A stretch of DNA of 64,000 bases from contig NC_134531.1 of assembly GCF_050624435.1 (NCBI RefSeq), positions 253,346,812 through 253,410,811 of the forward strand, written 5' to 3'. The position numbers and the translations under genes were made by a program. Source of the DNA: Tenrec ecaudatus. Its lineage: Eukaryota; Chordata; Mammalia; Afrosoricida; Tenrecidae. Each line of letters begins with the position of its first letter. The stretch's first letter is position 1. The notes below the pieces were generated by a model that was not told the origin of the DNA, made no database searches, and saw only the letters and a list, made by a program, of their open reading frames with translations. Positions 60,450-64,000 of the stretch are shown one piece after another.

Positions 60450-61510
60450 ATGCAGCACAAACAAAAGCAGCTGCCACAAAAAAACAAGAGAAACAAAAGT
60501 CAACAACTGAAAATTACCCAAACCCAATATAATACACAAATAAATAAGTCTGTGAACTGTCAGATAGAGAATACAAGAAAATGATTCTCAGGGCCTTACA
60601 AGAGATTGGGGAAAGAATCCTGAAAACAGAAAAAGCAGAGATATTAGAAAGCTTGCACTCAAAGAAAATTCAGGAGCTAAGGAATGATGTAGCAGAAATT
60701 AAAAACCAAGTACAAGATCTGACCAATAGAGTGAAAGAAATGGATAATCGAATCAGCAATCTTGAAGACAACCAAGCAGAATCCAACAAATGAGAAAAGC
60801 AATGAAACAAAAAGGCAAAAGAATGTGAAGAAAGTCCAAGGATGATGTGGGATACCCGGAAGCGATAATATTCAAATTATTGGGGTGCCTGAGCTGGAAG
60901 ACACAAATAAGCCTACAGTTAAAATAGTAAGGGAAGTCTTGGGGGGGGAAATTCCTCAATACCACAAATAAGGAGACAATACCATCCAGAAGCAAAAAGA
61001 ACACCAAATAGATTAAGCCTCTACTACCACCACCACCACCACAAACCCACAACACCCCCCTCCAAAAAAACCCATCAAGACATATAGAATTCAAATTATA
61101 CAACTTCCAGGAAAAAGAGAGACTCATGAGATCAGGTAGAGAGATAAAAAAAAGTGATCACATATAAAGGAAAGCCAAGAATAATAAACTCAGTCCTCTC
61201 TGCAGACAGAGACCATGCAGGAAAGGAGAAATTGGAGCAACGTATTCTGAAAATTGAAAGACAACTGAAATCCAAAAATCCTTTATTGAACAAAGTTTTC
61301 CATTATACTTGAAAGAGAAATAAAAGTTTCTCCAACAGGAAAATAGAGAATTTGCAAAAATAAAACCAGCATTACAAAAATGCTATCCAGTTCTTTATGG
61401 GCAGAAAACCTACAACCGCAGCAGGTAAACATGAGACCACCTAAGGAGCAACACCACCTAGAAGCCAACACACGGACAATAGTACCGCAAATATTACGAT
61501 CTAATGGAGA
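60450..61510 (+). pseudogene. L1 ORF1 remnant
   Basis: The best-preserved part, 60581-60793, is a coiled coil: ILRALQEIGERILKTEKAEI, then NQVQDLTNRVKEMDNRISNL with EDNQAESNK, typical of ORF1p. Downstream pieces such as IIGVPELEDTNK are in shifted frames. The C-terminal segment near 61200-61400 is broken by stops, and a (cca)n expansion lies at 61021-61042. Confidence 0.75.
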
Positions 61511-61599
61511 CACGAAGCACGAAGAAACTCCTCACCCGCATACACACACCTCCCTATAAAGGAGGAAGAAAGGAAATTATCAAGCAAAAATAATACGAG

Positions 61600-64000
61600 A
61601 TGACAGTGACCAATCTATATTTAGCTGTAATTACATAGAATGGCAATAGACTAAATGCATCAATCAAAATACAAAGAGTAGCAGACTGTATTAGACATTA
61701 AGATTCACCAATTTGCTGCCTTTAAGAGACATATCTCAAACTCACAGACAAAAATAGACAGGAGTTGGCAAAAAAATCAATGAGCTAATGTCAGTTAAAA
61801 AAAAGCTGGGGTGGCAATAATATTCTCCAAGAAAATAGATCTAAAGGTACGCAACATAAGGAAAGACAAGAATGGGCATTACATAATGCTCAAGGGTTCA
61901 ATAGACCAAGAACTCATAACCTTGATAAACATACATGCTCCAAGAGAAGATCCTTGCAAATCATCAACCAAATTCTCAAAAAGATGAAAAGAGAAATCAC
62001 CAGATCTACCATAATAGTAAGTGATTTCAATACACCACTCTCAAAGAAAAGAAACAGAAGAGCTGAATAACTCAACGACTTAGATGTGTACAGAGCTCTC
62101 CAACCAACATCAAAAAAATTATGTATTCTTCTCCAATGTACATGGCTAATATTCTAGAATAGATCTCATGCTGGGCCATAAAGCAAATCAGAAAATTCGA
62201 GCACACAGAGATTATTCAATCCATCTTCTCTGACTACAGTTTCATAAAGCTGGAAATAAAAAATATAAAGAATAAAAGAACAAACACAAACACTTGGAGA
62301 CTCAACAACACACTACCCCAAAAAAGATTGGGTAATAGCCCAAATAAGAAAGGAAATTAAGAAGTTCCTAGAAACTAATGAGTGATAACACAGTATACTA
62401 AACCTATGGAACACAAGAAAAGCAGTTGTCAGAGAGGATTTTATTACAATTAATACATGCATGGTAGAAAGGAGAAAATTATGGTCAGCACCTTACTCAG
62501 CATCTCCAGCATTTAGAACAGGGTCAACAGCATAAACCTTCCAAAAGCAAAAGAAAAGAAATCATAAAATTATAGGAGAAATAAATGAACAGGGAAACAG
62601 AAAAACAATGGGGGAAATATCAACAAAGCAAAAAGTTGGTTCTTTGAAAGGATCAACAAACTTAACAAAGGAAAAGGAGAAGATGGCAATATCTAAAATT
62701 GGGGCTGAAACAAGGAAAGTTTCATCAGACACTAATGAAATTAAAGGATTAATAATACCATATTATGAAAGACATATTCCAGCAAATTCAATAATCTGGA
62801 TGACATGAACAAATATGTAGAAAATCCCCCTCTCCACAAATTAACACATATGAACATTCAGAACTTGAACAGACTCATAGCAAAAGAATAAATACATTAA
62901 GAAACTCCCAACTTAAAAAAAAAATCCCAGTCTAGATGGTTTCACAGGAGAGTTCTACCAAGTATTCAGAGAAGAGCTGACACCAATCTTACACAAACTC
63001 TTCCAGAACAGAAAGGGACAGCAAACTCCCAAACTCATTCTGTAAAGCCAGCATAACCGTGATACCAAAACCAGGCAAAGATCACAGAATGAGAGAGAAC
63101 TACAGACCCTCATGCACATAGATGCAAAAATTCTCAAAAAAAATCTGGGCCAATAGAATCCAACAAGATGTCAAAAAAATAATGTCATGACCAAGTAGGA
63201 TACTACCAGGGATGTAGGGATGGTTCAACATTCAAAAAACAATTACTGTAATCAGCCACATCAATAAGGGTGAAGGGAGACATTGGACAGTTAAGAAATG
63301 AAAAAATAATAATTATTATAAATTATCATAGGTTTGTGAGGGAGGGAGACAGGGTGGGGGAAGGAAGGGGAAAATGAGGAACTGATACCAAGGGCTCAAG
63401 TAGAAATAAAATATTTTGAGAATGATTATGGTAACAAGTGTGCAAATGTGCTTGACACAATAGATGGATAGATGGATTGTGATGAGTTGTACAAGCCCCC
63501 AATAAAGTGATTAAAAAAAGAAAAAGTATAAGAACCATATAATCATATCAATTGATGTAGAAAGGTATTTGACAATATTCACCACCATTCCTAATAAAAG
63601 CTCTGAAGAAGATAGGATTAGAAGGCAAAACCCTCAGCACATTAAAGGTCATACATGAAAAACCATAGCTCAATGGAGAAAAGCTGAAAATATTTCCACT
63701 GACTAAGAGAACCTGACAAGGATTCCTCTCATTTCTATTTTTATTCAACGTAGTCCTGGAAGTCCTAGCTGGTACCATAAAACAAGGGCAAGAAATCAAG
63801 CGAGTCTAATTGAGCAAATATATCAAATTTTGCTATTTGCAGATGATATGATTTTATATGTGGAGAATTCTAAAGTGTCCAAAATAGGATACCTGGAAAC
63901 AATAGGGGAATTTAGTAGAGTAACATGACACAAGACAAACCAGCAGAAATCTATCAGATTCCTACATACTAGTGATGAGACTACTGCAAAGGATGTCAAG
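61600..64000 (+). pseudogene. L1 ORF2 remnant (endonuclease and RT), incomplete at the window edge
   Basis: Frames near 61600-62080 show an endonuclease start and 'IIVSDFNTPLSKK' (the L1 GDFNTPL motif). 62600-62810 has a recognisable linker (KQKVGSLKGSTNLTKEKEKM). After the nested insertion, 63838-63850 ('gcagatgatatgatt') is the catalytic A/F-DDM RT box. Many stops and frameshifts, so non-functional. Confidence 0.8.
63268..63517 (+). mobile_element. Half-L1-type 3' end nested in L1 ORF2
   Basis: 'gggtgaagggagacattgga' through 'agcccccaataaagtgatta' matches the terminal 250 bp of the element at 42119-46536 (from 46284). L1 RT-coding sequence continues on both sides. Confidence 0.8.

Larger units (their letters stand above)
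59150..64000 (+). mobile_element. Old L1 LINE, 5'UTR through ORF2, runs off the window
   Basis: 59150-60450 is a GC-richer non-coding leader consistent with an L1 5'UTR. ORF1 remnants follow to about 61510 and ORF2 remnants from about 61600 to the end. It is more decayed than the L1 at 30-34 kb. A LINE 3' tail is nested at 63268-63517. The 5' border is approximate. Confidence 0.75.

Noticed and set aside
60753-61127. 124-codon minus-strand open frame with a Gly-rich stretch
   Set aside because: It is the antisense of L1 ORF1 and reads through the (cca)n repeat; the Gly run is the complement of that repeat.

Overview
This is mammalian nuclear DNA with no bacterial, plasmid or phage features. 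The dispersed repeats point to an afrotherian. There are many copies of a tRNA-derived SINE of AfroSINE type and of an RTE (BovB-like) LINE whose tail resembles 'cggcacctaacaacaac'. There are also afrotherian-looking L1 and half-L1 elements. One 201-bp element at 10860-11060 matches the SPIN family of hAT transposons, which among afrotherians I know only from tenrecs. A tenrec such as Echinops is therefore my best guess; that is inference from repeat recognition, not from a search.

The window holds one intact protein-coding gene, an olfactory receptor on the minus strand (53089-54036) closely resembling the OR5K subfamily, with a probable splice acceptor just upstream of the start codon. Two processed pseudogenes are recognisable: RPL34 (21541-21990, with a frameshift, a nonsense codon, a poly(A) tail and a target-site duplication) and USF1 (about 25575-26612, 5'-truncated with two nonsense codons).

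Layout. 1-9 kb: AT-rich sequence, two internally deleted mariner copies (one split by a 2-kb LINE fragment) and a solo LTR. 9-18 kb: an RTE with RT remnants and the SPIN insertion, half-L1 3' ends with an internal tandem duplication, and an old L1 containing an RTE. 18-28 kb: a solo LTR with perfect target-site duplication, SINEs, the two pseudogenes and RTE tails. 28-34 kb: an RTE carrying two insertions, then a 3'-truncated L1 with 5'UTR, ORF1 and the start of ORF2. 35-47 kb: a solo LTR, then a nest in which a minus-strand RTE is interrupted by an LTR and by a complete ORF1-only element (42119-46536). 47-51 kb: two LTRs, a LINE 3' end and an RTE. 51-59 kb: mostly unique AT-rich DNA with a 75-bp near-perfect palindrome, the receptor gene, and SINEs next to microsatellites. 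59-64 kb: a decayed L1 running off the end, with a LINE tail nested in ORF2.

The elements do not form a pathway. This is a typical L1/RTE-rich, gene-poor olfactory-receptor neighbourhood. I found no convincing previously undescribed biological system. The points most worth a second look are the SPIN copy, the complete half-L1, the shared internal deletion in the two mariners, and the palindrome.
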